From CAVZTX01 sp963778375 (lineage in GTDB: Bacteria; Chloroflexota; Ktedonobacteria; Ktedonobacterales; Ktedonobacteraceae), in the NCBI GenBank assembly GCA_963778375.1, contig CAVZTX010000002.1, forward strand, positions 62,001 through 126,000: a stretch of 64,000 bases of DNA. Reading direction: 5' to 3'. A program made the position numbers and the translations under genes. The notes below the pieces were generated by a model. The model saw only the letters and a list, made by a program, of their open reading frames with translations, had not been told where the DNA came from and ran no database searches. Shown here one piece after another: positions 46,207-55,701 of the stretch. Within the stretch, counting starts at the first letter, position 1; every line of letters starts with the position of its first letter.

Positions 46207-48471
46207 TTACCCCGACCAACTCGCCCTCACTTCACGCAACTGCTCGGGTGAAAGAATTCTGAAAAGCACCAGCAGACTCTCAAGGTCATATTCAAGGCCA
46301 ATCGCATGCAGTTCCTGGCGGATACGACCGAGTGCGCTGATTTGCATCGTCGAAATCAGGCCATAGCTTACCAGACTCGCTGCCAGCAATTGATCGGGTG
46401 TGAGGAGCTTGAACATCAGCAAAATTTCACCAAGCTGGTAGTTCATATCAACCCCTCGCAGCATACGCTGAATATGCTGAGCGACTTCAAGGCGATGCTG
46501 CGGCACAAGATGACCTTCAAGCAGCACACTTCCCAACGAACGGGTTGCTCTCCCACTAAGCACAGGCCGTTGAGATTGTTGTGCCTGCTGTGGCGATTGT
46601 GCAGGCGCTGGCATAGGAGGAAAGCTTTGCACAATGTTCAGCAGCGTCTCGTCGGTTGACACACTTGTTCCCGTCTCATTCCGCCGAATTACGCTCTTTA
46701 CACTCGCCTTCAAGGCATCCGCAAGAGGTGACTCTACAAGAGTTCGATCAATCGAATTCTCTTCTGACCGATACACCTGCGCTGGTTCCGAAGGATTTAA
46801 AACGCTCTCCCACTGAGCTTCCATTGAAGCCCCTACAGGTGCAAGGCCATTGTTAGGTTTGTCTTCCGTAAATGGCAAGGATGGTTCATCCTTGTGGGCA
46901 TCGGCAAGAGGTAATCTCACATCCCCATGTTCCGGCTCGATTGCCGTTGGTGTTGGCGTTGACATCAGTTCTGACGTTGACCCTAGTGCCTGTGCGGATG
47001 TAGGTATGGATGCTGGCACTGGGGTAGAAGCTGGTTTTGACGGTGCTGGCGAATCAGGTGTAGAAACCTCTGTTGGTAGAGGTATAGACAGCGAGTTTAG
47101 CGAACTCATTGTAGATACAGATGCGGGAGGCAAAGCCGGTGTTGAAGGCGACACAAAGGCCGCGGAATGAGTGCGTGATGGTGCATCGGTGGCCACAGGC
47201 GAGAAAGAATCAGTAGGCACTTGGCTTGTAGGCACACTCAATCTGGCCTCTACGGGAGGCTCCACTTTTCGGCTTACGGTTTGCCGATTTGTTGCGCCGG
47301 AAGCTGATTCGTTGTATTCACGTTCGATAGTTATATCTTGAATTGGTGATGCTCGTAACGACATTGCACTGATGGGTGGAGAATCCATGAGACCTTGCGT
47401 CATCTGTCCATTAGACATAGCATCCATCGTTGAAGGCTGAGGTACGAAAGAACTGTTAGGTGGGTCCAATTGGGTTCCTAGGTCCCGGTGTACTTCCTCC
47501 TCTTGAGCAGGAGGAGTCTGCTCACGAATCATGCGTGATAACTGTTCTAGGCCTGTTTCGTTGCGAGACGAGTTTGCAGGTGATTGGTTTTGTGAATTTT
47601 GGCCATTTATTTGGTCTTCACCGGCCTCTTGCCCTGCTGGTATTTGTGAGAAATTGCGGTCGCTAGGATAAATGACGGCTCGAATCTTGTCGGTAAAGCC
47701 AGAAGGAGTATTACCGGAACCCGCAGGTGACGGCGAAACGGTGGGGCTAGGTGACAAAGAGGGAGACGATGGCACCATGGTTGATGATGCTAGCATAGAT
47801 GAGGTGGGCATTTCAGTTTGTGGAACAGGCAATCTCGGTGCTGATGACTGTGGACGCTGAAGTGTAGGTGAGGAAACAGGCTGCGAAGATGGCGCTGATG
47901 GGGCAGAAATGCCATTGCTAACCAACGTTGGCATTGGTGAGGTAGTTTGCCCAGTAGGGGCTGTGAGCGGAGCGCCTATCAATCCTTTTGCATCCGCGGA
48001 GGCTACTTCTCGTGCTCCCACCTGCCGAGATACACCTGAGGTAGCCGAAAGCCGTGGGTTACTGCCCGTCGTGGTTCCAGGAATACGTGCTCGTATTGCA
48101 TCAACGAGATTCATAACACCTGGCCTACCATCCACTTCCATGTCAGCCAACACGGTACGTCCCCGCTCATCAGGATCATCTGGACCATAACCAGCCAGGT
48201 TCATACAGCGGAAGGTAAACACCTGCACTCCACGTCCCCTCCGCTGCGCGTCCAACGCTACCCAAAATTCACGCCGTCCTGCTGCTGCCTGCGCTAAATT
48301 AACTAGTACAAGTCGTATGGGATAGCGTGCGATTGCATCAAAAACCTCTACAGCCGTACGGGCCGCATGACACTCATAGCCAGCAAGCTGAAACTCGCTG
48401 GTAAGCAAAGCTGTTAATTGTTGATCGCGTTCAAAAAGAAGAAGGTGGGGGCCTCCGCTATTGACGTTCAT
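46207..48471 (-). CDS. Pseudo-receiver signalling protein with long disordered linker
   Basis: The 754-residue protein starts with a CheY-like fold (PHLLLFERDQQLTALLTSEF, YPIRLVLVNLAQAAAG); the phospho-acceptor Asp is replaced by Asn (LVLVNLA), so it is probably not phosphorylated. Residues about 150-620 are Pro/Ser/Thr-rich and disordered. The last 115 residues (LGSVLLEGHLVPQHRLEVAQ, QLGEILLMFKLLTPDQLLAA, LESLLVLFRILSPEQL) resemble tandem helical units of the MshEN type II secretion ATPase N-domain, which bind cyclic di-GMP or partners. It converges on murA. The function is unknown. Confidence 0.6.
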   Translation of the reverse strand: MNVNSGGPHLLLFERDQQLTALLTSEFQLAGYECHAARTAVEVFDAIARYPIRLVLVNLAQAAAGRREFWVALDAQRRGRGVQVFTFRCMNLAGYGPDDPDERGRTVLADMEVDGRPGVMNLVDAIRARIPGTTTGSNPRLSATSGVSRQVGAREVASADAKGLIGAPLTAPTGQTTSPMPTLVSNGISAPSAPSSQPVSSPTLQRPQSSAPRLPVPQTEMPTSSMLASSTMVPSSPSLSPSPTVSPSPAGSGNTPSGFTDKIRAVIYPSDRNFSQIPAGQEAGEDQINGQNSQNQSPANSSRNETGLEQLSRMIREQTPPAQEEEVHRDLGTQLDPPNSSFVPQPSTMDAMSNGQMTQGLMDSPPISAMSLRASPIQDITIEREYNESASGATNRQTVSRKVEPPVEARLSVPTSQVPTDSFSPVATDAPSRTHSAAFVSPSTPALPPASVSTMSSLNSLSIPLPTEVSTPDSPAPSKPASTPVPASIPTSAQALGSTSELMSTPTPTAIEPEHGDVRLPLADAHKDEPSLPFTEDKPNNGLAPVGASMEAQWESVLNPSEPAQVYRSEENSIDRTLVESPLADALKASVKSVIRRNETGTSVSTDETLLNIVQSFPPMPAPAQSPQQAQQSQRPVLSGRATRSLGSVLLEGHLVPQHRLEVAQHIQRMLRGVDMNYQLGEILLMFKLLTPDQLLAASLVSYGLISTMQISALGRIRQELHAIGLEYDLESLLVLFRILSPEQLREVRASWSG

Positions 48472-48673
48472 ACCTGCACTTCCTTTGTTTACCGCCTACA
48501 TTTGACATTGGCGCTAGTATAGCACAGAACTCTACCAGAGCAATAGACACCAGTACCATTGACACATGTTGATACAGTAAAAAGGTGATTATATTCATTT
48601 GAGTCTAGGCTATGCGAACGAAGGCCTTACAGCATGTACTCAAACAAAAAATCCTGGGGAGGGGATAAACGAT

Positions 48674-49579
48674 ATGAATCAAAGTATCCTGATGCCTCGT
48701 CGAAGTGTGATTGCTCTAATGACGGACTTTGGATTGAGCGATGGCTATATCGGCGTGATGAAAGGAGTGATTATGGGTATTACGCAGGAGGCACATATCA
48801 TTGATATTACGCACGCTATTGCACCTCAAAACATTCATTCGGGTGCATGGATACTGGCTTCTGCCTATCGCTACTTTCCAGGATTTGAAACACTCTCGGC
48901 TTCACAAAAATCAGAAGGCTCTATTGATATGCCATCTTCCCAACCATCACAGAAAGCAGGAACGGTTTTCGTTTGCGTGGTTGACCCTGGCGTTGGTAGT
49001 TCACGTGGGGCCATCGCAGTTTCGGCTGGCAGGTGGTTCTTTGTAGGTCCCGATAATGGACTCTTCAGCTATGTGCTCGCGGAACAGCCTGTACATGCAG
49101 CTTGCATTCTATCAAATCCGGCCTACCATTTATCACAGGTCAGTTCAACCTTTCATGGGCGTGACATTTTTGCGCCAGTGGCTGCACATCTTGCACGAGG
49201 CGTCGCACTTACAGAACTTGGAACGCCTATCGATCCCGCAACGCTTCAGAGGATTGACCTACCACAACCTATTCAGCGTCAGAGAGCTATTGATGGATAT
49301 ATCGCTCATATTGATTATTTTGGCAACCTTATCAGCAATATTCCCCTCACAATGATTCCCGACCTGTTCAATTTTCCTCAGGTACGAGCGATCTTTCCTA
49401 GCTCAGGCGCACAGGTGAGCAATCGTAAGCGGTTCTTTGCAGAAGGGCCAGATGATGGACAGCCATTTCTATATGTTGATAGTTCTGGTTATATAGGGAT
49501 TGCCGTGCGTAATGGGAACGCTGCACATGTGTTGAACCTAAGGTATGGCATGCCTATTACTTTGGTCACATCGGCTTGA
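48674..49579 (+). CDS. SAM hydroxide adenosyltransferase (DUF62)
   Basis: The start at 48674 follows GGGGAGGGG and is preferred to the upstream frame start. The 301-residue protein has the DUF62 motifs: VIALMTDFGLSDGYIGVMKG (Asp binding adenosine), FVCVVDPGVGSSRGAIAV, GRWFFVGPDNGLFSYVL, FHGRDIFAPVAAHLA (His-Gly-Arg-Asp) and HIDYFGNLISNI. The family hydrolyses S-adenosylmethionine to adenosine and methionine using an activated water. A Ser/Gln-rich loop of about 20 residues before VFVCVVDPG is an insertion. Its physiological role is not settled. Confidence 0.85.
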   Translation: MNQSILMPRRSVIALMTDFGLSDGYIGVMKGVIMGITQEAHIIDITHAIAPQNIHSGAWILASAYRYFPGFETLSASQKSEGSIDMPSSQPSQKAGTVFVCVVDPGVGSSRGAIAVSAGRWFFVGPDNGLFSYVLAEQPVHAACILSNPAYHLSQVSSTFHGRDIFAPVAAHLARGVALTELGTPIDPATLQRIDLPQPIQRQRAIDGYIAHIDYFGNLISNIPLTMIPDLFNFPQVRAIFPSSGAQVSNRKRFFAEGPDDGQPFLYVDSSGYIGIAVRNGNAAHVLNLRYGMPITLVTSA

Positions 49580-49688
49580 TAGGTCATCCTGCACTAACGC
49601 GTAAGTAGTGAACAAGCTATACTGGTATTGAGCACGATACATCTCGCCCCTATTTTCATATCATTGCGCCTTTTAGAAAGACATCTCT

Positions 49689-50438
49689 ATGGCAGAACCG
49701 AATTTGCAGAGCCGACGGTATATTACAGGGCCACTTGGGAAACAGGCACGTCCACGAGTCGTTGTCCTGAATTCTGTATCGGTCAGGTATCAGGAGCAGA
49801 TAGTCTTGAACGATGTTTCACTGAGCGTTTATGAAGGGGAAGCTGTAGCGATATGTGGAGCACCAGGAGCAGGTAAAAGTACATTGCTGGCATGTATGCA
49901 GGGACGAGTGCAGCCTGTCTCAGGGCACATCTTTGTCTTCGGTACCGAATTACTACCGCTGACTCCTATTATGCAGCGGCGGGTCAGCGTCATGCCAGAG
50001 CATGTAGATGTTAATGCTAAGGAAACAGTGGCTGATTGTGTGAGGCATTTCGCGGCGTATCATGGCATTTCACTCAGTCAGGTTCAGGTAGACACATATA
50101 TTCAGCATTATGTGACCAGTCAACCATCTTTGCACTTGTTCTCTCCAGGGATCTGTGTGATACAGCTTACGCTGCTCCAACGGCGTGTCCTGAGCCTTGC
50201 ACTTGCGGTGGTACATGACCCAAAGCTGGTATTGCTTGATGAACCGCTGGCGGGTTTGTCTGCGGCAGATTCTATACTACTATGGCACTATTTAAAGCAG
50301 ATGCAGAGCGAAGGTCGTACGTTGCTGATCACAGTTGCTCTCCCCATTGCAGAGGAGCAACTGAGCGGGTATGATGTAGTTGTCAGGCTTGTCAATGGGC
50401 GCATTGTACATGAAGATACGAGAAAGGGGAATGGGTAA
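49689..50438 (+). CDS. Degenerate ABC-type ATPase
   Basis: The 249-residue protein has a normal Walker A (CGAPGAGKSTLL) and Walker B (KLVLLDEPLAGLS). The signature LSGGQ reads LTLLQ, and the switch His of the H-loop is replaced (LLITVALPIAEE). Such changes usually impair ATP hydrolysis, suggesting a regulatory or half-active subunit. No permease gene is present nearby. The histidine kinase gene starts 26 bases downstream, so the two are probably cotranscribed and may act together in sensing, as in ABC-transporter-linked kinases. Confidence 0.75.
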   Translation: MAEPNLQSRRYITGPLGKQARPRVVVLNSVSVRYQEQIVLNDVSLSVYEGEAVAICGAPGAGKSTLLACMQGRVQPVSGHIFVFGTELLPLTPIMQRRVSVMPEHVDVNAKETVADCVRHFAAYHGISLSQVQVDTYIQHYVTSQPSLHLFSPGICVIQLTLLQRRVLSLALAVVHDPKLVLLDEPLAGLSAADSILLWHYLKQMQSEGRTLLITVALPIAEEQLSGYDVVVRLVNGRIVHEDTRKGNG

Positions 50439-50464
50439 AGCGCCGGGACGCTTCATCACATCAT

Positions 50465-51808
50465 ATGCAAACCGATATCAACACATCTCTCAATCTAGCA
50501 AATGAACGCTTTTATCGCATATTCCGCCGGGTGAATGTGATGTGGTTGGTCATTGCTATTGTTTCTCTTACGTCATCAGCTATTGCTGCATTCAGCGCCA
50601 GACCTACCTATTTGCATGATTGGCATGTTATTGCAATCATTCTCCTTTCCATCAGTATGCTAGTAATCTATTTTGCAGGTGTTTTCAGACACCATGCTAA
50701 CTATCAATGGCCTCCGTCAATCCGCTATGCACTGACTCGTTGGCTCTGCTTATATTTACTGGTGACGCTACTTACGTTGATAGATCAAAATTTTGTATGG
50801 AGTTTCTTTATAGTTTTTGGCATGTCTTTTAGCCTATTTAGTTCGTATTTCCTAGTACTGCCGGTGAGCATCATCTTTGTGTCGCTCTGCATCTACCAGG
50901 GGTTACTTACCTTCCCTCTCACCGCAAACAATCTCTGGGCTATGTTTGGCGAAGGAATTGGTATCTTCGCTATGACAGCCTTCAGCATGATGGTCCAACA
51001 TCTCATTGGTGAGCGCTACGAACGCAATATCCTGCTACAAAAACTTACTGCAACGAATGCAGCGTTAGAAGAAGCTCAGCGCCGAGTGGCAGAATCGGCA
51101 GTACAGGATCAGGAAATCGCCGTCCTGCGCGAGCGCACCCGTCTGGCACGCGAGATGCACGATACACTTGGGCATGCACTGGTGCTGGTTTCCGTCAAAC
51201 TAGAAGTAGCACAGCGACTGCGCGAACTCGATCCTGAACGATGTGGCCGTGAATTGGAGGAAACTGGGGAGATTGTGCGCAACAGTATGAAGGAACTGCG
51301 AGCCTCTATTGCCAATTTGCGTTCGCCTGCATTGGAACGTGAACCAGCCTGCCGTGCGATTAGCCGCTATGCTCGAGAGGTGGCGCAAAGGGCCGGTCTG
51401 CGTGTTACCTACGACCTCCACAGCGATATTGAGGGACTGCCTGAGCAGATCGAGGAAACACTCTGGAAAGTAGGGCAGGAAGCTCTGACCAACGTAGAGA
51501 AACATGCCCATGCCAGCAATGTGCTATTGCACATCAGCCGACAGGATAGCCACATTTTGATGCGGATACAAGATGATGGCCTAGGCTTACCTCCACAGCT
51601 TTGCAAGTCACACGAAAATGGCTTGATGCATGCAGAAGGAAAATCCATTGCGGATGAAAATCAATCCTCTATGACACATGGGCATTATGGAATACCTGGT
51701 ATGATCGAGCGTGTAGAGAGTCTTGGGGGCCACATCGCTTTACTCCCTGGCAAGGAACATGGTACTATTCTTGAAGTCGAACTTCCGCTTGTCGAGACTT
51801 CATTCTGA
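50465..51808 (+). CDS. Sensor histidine kinase, NarL/DesK type (HisKA_3)
   Basis: The 447-residue protein has about six membrane helices in residues 25-180, a coiled-coil linker, and the phospho-acceptor motif RERTRLAREMHDTLGHALVL with His232. A HATPase domain follows, with EALTNVEKHAHA (N box) and QDDGLGLP (G1 box); the final HYGIPGMIERVESLGG is typical of NarL-partner kinases. The short extracytoplasmic loops suggest an intramembrane sensor, as in DesK or LiaS. No response regulator gene is adjacent, so it is an orphan here. It is linked to the degenerate ABC ATPase upstream. Confidence 0.85.
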   Translation: MQTDINTSLNLANERFYRIFRRVNVMWLVIAIVSLTSSAIAAFSARPTYLHDWHVIAIILLSISMLVIYFAGVFRHHANYQWPPSIRYALTRWLCLYLLVTLLTLIDQNFVWSFFIVFGMSFSLFSSYFLVLPVSIIFVSLCIYQGLLTFPLTANNLWAMFGEGIGIFAMTAFSMMVQHLIGERYERNILLQKLTATNAALEEAQRRVAESAVQDQEIAVLRERTRLAREMHDTLGHALVLVSVKLEVAQRLRELDPERCGRELEETGEIVRNSMKELRASIANLRSPALEREPACRAISRYAREVAQRAGLRVTYDLHSDIEGLPEQIEETLWKVGQEALTNVEKHAHASNVLLHISRQDSHILMRIQDDGLGLPPQLCKSHENGLMHAEGKSIADENQSSMTHGHYGIPGMIERVESLGGHIALLPGKEHGTILEVELPLVETSF

Positions 51809-51912
51809 ATAGTCTCATAAAGTAGGGGTTTTTGATACGTTTATGAGAGTTTTCTCAGCTTTGCATCCTCATTCATCGCCTCTCCGTATATAGTTGTAGT
51901 GCAGAGGTGCCC

Positions 51913-51941
51913 TTGACACAAACCTATCTGTACGGTATGCT
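51913..51941 (+). promoter_or_regulatory. Promoter upstream of the prkA operon
   Basis: TTGACA (51913-51918), a 17-base spacer and TATGCT (51936-51941) form a strong vegetative-type promoter. Transcription would start near 51948, about 515 bases before the prkA start codon, leaving a long leader. Confidence 0.65.
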
Positions 51942-52173
51942 ACGATTACCAGCAATGTTCATAGCATCCATACAAAGAGGTTGGATAAGGGTTATCATTC
52001 GTGGTTAGATTGCTTATGGTTCAGTTGAATGTGGTTAGATTGAAAGGGCCGTTTAGAACATTGCAGGAGCATCAGCAAGATGCATCACACATTAATAGCG
52101 AAGTGCATCCAGCCGAAAGGTTGGATCATGGATGAAAAAAGATCATTCAAAAATATCCTCTGTAACGTAGGCA

Positions 52174-52220
52174 GGGCTGGTTATCTATCTCGACGTGTCG
52201 AGCAAGAAGCCAGCCTTTTT
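52174..52220 (+). terminator. Terminator-like hairpin in the prkA leader
   Basis: GGCTGG (52175-52180) pairs with CCAGCC (52210-52215), enclosing an inner hairpin CTCGA/TCGAG, and is followed at once by TTTTT. Together with the promoter at 51913 it would give an RNA of about 270 bases, either a separate small RNA or an attenuated leader of the operon. Confidence 0.55.
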
Positions 52221-52462
52221 GGACTTATTCGATCTTCATCTTTGGGAGGGGAGGCTTCAGTGAAGCATTGCTTGGCCGAAGTATTGATATGGTCCTCGCA
52301 AGCCTCACCGAGGTGATGGCCACGATAATTCTGGCCCTACTTCATTGCGTAGTGCGTTTTCCCATTAATCACGTTGTTACACGGGGTGAAGCAAAACCCC
52401 GCACTTTCAGAAATTCGTCCGTGTAGGAAACTTCAGTTAGTGATAGAACAGAGAGGGTGACT

Positions 52463-54355
52463 ATGGACCTGGTGAAGCGGTTAGAAGAATATCGAGACCG
52501 TGAACGGGGACTTCAGTGGGAAGGAACCTTTGCTCAGTACTTTGAGATCGCGACCAAAAAGCCGCAAGTGGGTTGGCTTTCACATGAGCGCATTTATCAT
52601 ATGATTATGGACGCGGGCGTCGAAACGACCCGCTCTGGCGAACCACGCTATAATTTTTTCAGTGAGGAGATCTTCGGCATTGAAAAGCCGCTGCAGCAGA
52701 TTGTGGAGTACTTCCACTCCGCAGCCCAGCGCCTGGAAGTGCGTAAGCGCGTCTTGTTGCTGATGGGCCCTGTCGGAGGCGGCAAATCTACCATTGTGTA
52801 CTTGATTAAACGCGGCTTGGAGGCATATACTCGTTCGGAAGAAGGCGCGGTCTACGCTATCAAGGACTGTCCTATGCACGAAGAACCGCTTCACCTGATC
52901 CCCAATGACCTGCGACCCGATGTAGAGAAGGAGTTCGGGATATATATTGAGGGCGACCTGTGTCCGCACTGCCGTTACATGATCGATACTCAATACAAAG
53001 GGCACATCGAGGAAGTGCCGGTCAAACGTCTCGCCTTTAGCGAAAAGTATCGAGTGGGAGTAGGCACCTTTACACCGTCCGACCCTAAAAGCCAGGATAT
53101 CAGTGAGCTTGTCGGCGGAATCGACCTCTCCACCATCGGTGAAGTCGGCGTCGAAAGCGACCCCCGTGCCTATCGCTTCGATGGCGAACTTAACATCGCA
53201 AACCGTGGTGTGATGGAATTTGTCGAAATGCTCAAAACCGATGAAAAGTTCCTCTATGTATTGCTCACGCTGAGCCAGGAGCAAAACATCAAGACCGGGC
53301 GTTTCAGCATGATTTACGCCGACGAAGTGGTCGTCAGCCATACCAACGAGCACGAGTATCAATCGTTTGTAGGCAACAAGAAATCGGAAGCTTTGCAGGA
53401 CCGTATCATTCTGGTCAAGGTGCCCTACAACTTGCGTGCCTCCGACGAAGTCAAAATTTATGAAAAGCTGCTCAAGCAGAGTGCCTTACAAAACGTACAT
53501 ATCGCTCCGTACACCCTGCGCATTGCCAGCATCTTCGCCATCCTGACGCGCCTGGAGCCTTCCAAGAAAGCCGGTATGAGCTTGATGAAGAAGCTGAAGC
53601 TCTATGATGGTGAGGATATCGAGGACTTCAAGCAGAAAGACCTCAAAGAGTTGCAGGAGGAAGCGGTGCGCGAGGGTATGGATGGCATTTCTCCACGCTA
53701 TGTCATCAATCGCCTCTCCAATGCACTCGTCAAGCAGAACACCACTTGCATCAACCCCATTGATGCATTACGTGCGCTGCGCGATGGACTCGATCAGCAT
53801 ACCAGCATTACACGTGAAGAGCGCGAACGCTACCTGAACTTCATTAGCGAAGCACGTAAAGAGTACGACGATATGGCGCGAAAAGAGGTCCAGCGGGCCT
53901 TTGTCTACTCCTATGAAGAGTCGGCACGTACCCTGTTGAATAACTACCTCGATAACGTCGAATCGTATTGCAATAAAACCAAACTCCGCGACCCCATCAC
54001 CGAGGAAGAGATGGATCCTGATGAGCAACTCATGCGCTCGATTGAAGAGCAAATCGGTATCACCGAGAATGCCAAGAAGTCCTTCCGCGAGGAAATCCTC
54101 ATTCGCATTTCTTCGCTAGCTCGTAAGGGAATGACGTTCGACTATACCAGTCATGAGCGCTTGAAGGAGGCCATTGAGAAGAAGCTGTTCGCTGACCTGC
54201 GCGATGTCGTGAAGATCACAACATCAGCACGCACACCTGACAAGGAACAACTGCGCAAGATCAATGAGGTCGTCAATCGCCTTATGGCTGAGCATGGCTA
54301 CTGTATTGTATGTGCGAATGAGATACTTCGCTATACAGGGAGCTTGCTGAATTGA
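52463..54355 (+). CDS. prkA: PrkA (YeaG) serine protein kinase/AAA+ ATPase
   Basis: The ATG at 52463 lies six bases after GAGAGGG. The 630-residue protein matches PrkA: the AAA+ core with LLLMGPVGGGKSTIVYLIKRG (Walker A, residues 102-110), the CPMHEEPLHLIP and CPHCRYMID insertions, RGVMEFVEMLKTDEKFLY, and the C-terminal PrkA domain. In Bacillus it supports sporulation (reported as kinase and as Lon-like protease); in enterobacteria YeaG acts in stress and nitrogen starvation. It is first in the conserved prkA-yhbH-spoVR triad, spaced 111 and 89 bases. Confidence 0.93.
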   Translation: MDLVKRLEEYRDRERGLQWEGTFAQYFEIATKKPQVGWLSHERIYHMIMDAGVETTRSGEPRYNFFSEEIFGIEKPLQQIVEYFHSAAQRLEVRKRVLLLMGPVGGGKSTIVYLIKRGLEAYTRSEEGAVYAIKDCPMHEEPLHLIPNDLRPDVEKEFGIYIEGDLCPHCRYMIDTQYKGHIEEVPVKRLAFSEKYRVGVGTFTPSDPKSQDISELVGGIDLSTIGEVGVESDPRAYRFDGELNIANRGVMEFVEMLKTDEKFLYVLLTLSQEQNIKTGRFSMIYADEVVVSHTNEHEYQSFVGNKKSEALQDRIILVKVPYNLRASDEVKIYEKLLKQSALQNVHIAPYTLRIASIFAILTRLEPSKKAGMSLMKKLKLYDGEDIEDFKQKDLKELQEEAVREGMDGISPRYVINRLSNALVKQNTTCINPIDALRALRDGLDQHTSITREERERYLNFISEARKEYDDMARKEVQRAFVYSYEESARTLLNNYLDNVESYCNKTKLRDPITEEEMDPDEQLMRSIEEQIGITENAKKSFREEILIRISSLARKGMTFDYTSHERLKEAIEKKLFADLRDVVKITTSARTPDKEQLRKINEVVNRLMAEHGYCIVCANEILRYTGSLLN

Positions 54356-54466
54356 TAGTGGCTAGAGGGTCCAATACCTTTGTGCTCCATACGAGATACG
54401 GCAATGAATGGATGAGGAATGAGCACATCGGGTTGGACCCTTCCAATATGAAAAGGAGTGTATTCG

Positions 54467-55612
54467 ATGTCAGTCTCCCAACATGACTGGTCATTACACC
54501 GCAAGGGACAGATCGACCAGGAACGCCACAAAGAGAAAATCCGCGAAGCGATTAAGAAGAATTTAGGCGATATCGTCAGCGAAGAGGGCATCATCCTTTC
54601 AGATGGCAAGAAAATGGTGCGGGTTCCGATTCGCTCACTCAACGAGTATCGTTTCCGCTATGACCCTGGTCGCCAGCAACACGCTGGCGAGGGCAACGGC
54701 AAGAGCAAAGTCGGTGATGTCATTGCCCAGGAGCCGCGCCCTGGCCGAGGCAAGAAGGGTGATGCCGGTAAAGAGGCTGGCTACGACTACTACGAAGCCG
54801 AGATCACCATGGAAGAACTGGCAGCCATGATCTTTGAGGATCTTGGTCTGCCCAATCTCGAACAAAAACGCCAGCAGGAACTCCAGACCGAAGCCGTACG
54901 TTTTACTGACGTGCGTAAGAAAGGCCCCCTCACAAACCTGGACAAGAAGCGCACTATCATGGAAAACATGAAGCGCAACGCCGCCAAAGGTGAAGCCAAA
55001 TTCCAGGATATCAAGTCCGAAGACCTACGCTTCAAGGTGTGGGAACCCACAATTCGCTATCAATCCAATGCAGTTGTGATAGCTATGATGGATGTCTCGG
55101 GCAGCATGGGCGAATTTGAAAAATACATTGCCCGCAGCTTCTACTTCTGGATGGTCCGCTTCCTGCGCACAAAATACAACAACGTGCAGATCGTCTTTAT
55201 CAGCCACCATACTGAGGCAAAAGAGGTCACCGAGGAGGAGTTCTTCCACAAGGGTGAGAGTGGCGGCACGCAAGTTTCATCCGCCTACGAACTGGCGCTT
55301 GAAATCATCAAAGAGCGCTACAACCCGGATGACTGGAACATCTATCCCTTCCACTTCTCCGATGGTGATAATTTGCCCTGGGATAACGACCGCTGTGTGC
55401 AGTTGGTCAATAAGCTGATGGAACTCTGCAACATCTTTGGCTACGGCGAAATTCGCGAGGGGCATTATCGCTCGCCCAGCACGCTTATGTCGGCCTATAA
55501 CAAAATCACCGACAATAAGTTTACCGCTGTGACCATCTCAGACAAAAAAGAGGTCTATCCAGCGCTGCGCAAATTCTTTGCGCAACGTGATCCCATCCCT
55601 ACAAGAACGTAG
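54467..55612 (+). CDS. yhbH: YhbH/YeaH family protein (DUF444)
   Basis: The ATG at 54467 is eight bases after AAGGAG. The 381-residue protein has the DUF444 N terminus (SQHDWSLHRKGQIDQERHKEKI, with DRxRH-like character), the charged middle region (RPGRGKKGDAGKEAGYDYYE) and a von Willebrand A-like domain with MMDVSGSMGEFEKYIARSF near residue 207 and later GGTQVSSAYELALEI. It is the usual genetic partner of PrkA and is thought to be a substrate or cofactor of it in spore formation or stationary-phase survival. Confidence 0.92.
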   Translation: MSVSQHDWSLHRKGQIDQERHKEKIREAIKKNLGDIVSEEGIILSDGKKMVRVPIRSLNEYRFRYDPGRQQHAGEGNGKSKVGDVIAQEPRPGRGKKGDAGKEAGYDYYEAEITMEELAAMIFEDLGLPNLEQKRQQELQTEAVRFTDVRKKGPLTNLDKKRTIMENMKRNAAKGEAKFQDIKSEDLRFKVWEPTIRYQSNAVVIAMMDVSGSMGEFEKYIARSFYFWMVRFLRTKYNNVQIVFISHHTEAKEVTEEEFFHKGESGGTQVSSAYELALEIIKERYNPDDWNIYPFHFSDGDNLPWDNDRCVQLVNKLMELCNIFGYGEIREGHYRSPSTLMSAYNKITDNKFTAVTISDKKEVYPALRKFFAQRDPIPTRT

Positions 55613-55701
55613 AGGCACTCTTTGCGGGCCAGGAACGTCCGAGGAATTTCCAATTGCTTGCAAGAGTTGCTCTGCATCTCAAATAGAAGGAGCTTCCTAA
55701 C

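Larger units (their letters stand above)
51809..52462. other. 650-bp leader/intergenic region upstream of prkA
   Basis: It contains a consensus promoter (51913-51941), an early terminator-like hairpin (52174-52220), and a 6-bp dyad CGGGGT/ACCCCG (52381-52400) near prkA. GTGGTTAGATTG is repeated at about 52001 and 52030. A 78-codon reading frame at 52080-52316 has no family match and runs across the terminator, so it is not accepted as a gene. Confidence 0.45.

Noticed and set aside
46634..48190. Several plus-strand frames opposite the pseudo-receiver gene
   Set aside because: They come from antisense reading of a Pro/Ser/Thr-rich coding region and share no features with known proteins.
52080..52316. 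Small gene of 78 codons in the prkA leader
   Set aside because: No ribosome site of note, no recognisable protein, and it crosses a terminator-like hairpin.
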